A DNA stretch of 6,793 bases, taken from the NCBI GenBank assembly GCA_029262915.1, contig JAJCYN010000399.1, positions 1 through 6,793 of the forward strand. Direction: 5' to 3'. The notes under the pieces were generated by a model. The model had not been told where the DNA came from and ran no database searches. It saw nothing but the letters and a program-made list of their open reading frames with translations. Positions within the stretch are counted from its first letter, which is position 1. Each line of letters opens with the position of its first letter. Below, piece by piece: positions 6,682 to 6,793 of the stretch. The translations under genes were made by a program, and so were the position numbers. The DNA is from Flavobacteriales bacterium (GTDB lineage Bacteria; Bacteroidota; Bacteroidia; Flavobacteriales_E; Vicingaceae).

Positions 6682-6711
6682 AAAAAGTCCTAGTTACAAC
6701 TAGGACTTTTT
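6682..6711 (-). terminator. Strong intrinsic terminator after rpmE2
   Basis: A 13-bp perfect stem (6682-6694 with 6699-6711), centred on AGTCCTAG/CTAGGACT, has a 4-base loop. In the minus direction it is followed by further T residues (TTTATTTT). It starts 19 bp after the rpmE2 stop codon, as expected for an intrinsic terminator. The A-run on the other side could make it work in both directions, but no plus-strand gene needs it. Confidence 0.88.
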
Positions 6712-6730
6712 AAGAAATATTATGACATTC

Positions 6731-6793
6731 TTATTTTTTTGTATGTTTAGCGTAACGGTTTTTAAATTTATCAATTCTACCAGCAGTATCAAC
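6731..6793 (-). CDS. rpmE2: 50S ribosomal protein L31 type B, C-terminal end (partial)
   Basis: Only the last 20 codons and the TAA stop (6731-6733) are inside the window. They read 'VDTAGRIDKFKNRYAKHTKK', which is the conserved tail of L31: 'VDTAGRxDKFxxRY' followed by a basic end. Type B is inferred because this is the form usual in Bacteroidota, where it is followed by a GlmU-like gene as here; the diagnostic zinc-binding cysteines of type A, or their absence, would lie in the unseen N-terminal part. The protein is a small component of the large ribosomal subunit that bridges to the small subunit. A strong terminator follows immediately. Confidence 0.87.
   Translation of the reverse strand, partial: VDTAGRIDKFKNRYAKHTKK

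Overview
The window is AT-rich DNA, roughly one third G+C by eye. It comes from a member of the Bacteroidota, most likely the Flavobacteriia or a close relative. Four things point there: a Lon and a DnaN with Bacteroidota-type N termini; a type B L31 (rpmE2) directly followed by a GlmU-like putative sugar nucleotidyltransferase, a pairing familiar from that phylum; a secreted protein built from 'K-x-D-x-x-G-N-V-L-W-S-K-x-Y-G-G' units typical of type IX-secretion cargo; and A-rich leaders without clear Shine-Dalgarno sites. The species cannot be named from this sequence.

All six genes lie on the minus strand, so the order of transcription runs from high to low coordinates. (1) The C-terminal 20 codons of rpmE2 (6731-6793) are followed by a strong intrinsic terminator (6682-6711). 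(2) A complete GlmU-like left-handed beta-helix protein occupies 5468-6649. (3) A 149-bp gap carries a sigma-54-like -24/-12 element (5421-5436) and leads into lon (2874-5318). (4) dnaN, the sliding clamp, has its true start at 2763, not at the longer upstream TTG frame, and ends at 1642 before a hairpin terminator (1589-1620). (5) An M42-family metallo-aminopeptidase lies at 650-1573. (6) The N-terminal part of a secreted repeat protein (547 down to the window edge) starts at a non-ATG codon. Its upstream gap contains a dual direct repeat that fits the published LytTR response-regulator operator.

The genes are housekeeping (translation, clamp loading and DNA replication, ATP-dependent proteolysis, peptide trimming, probable sugar-nucleotide chemistry) plus one exported protein. 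They do not form one obvious pathway, and the terminators and promoter-like sites suggest several separate transcription units. I see no mobile element, CRISPR array, RNA gene or anti-phage system. The parts worth a second look are regulatory: the LytTR-type operator, the sigma-54-like site before lon, and two terminators that stand almost on top of the next start codon.
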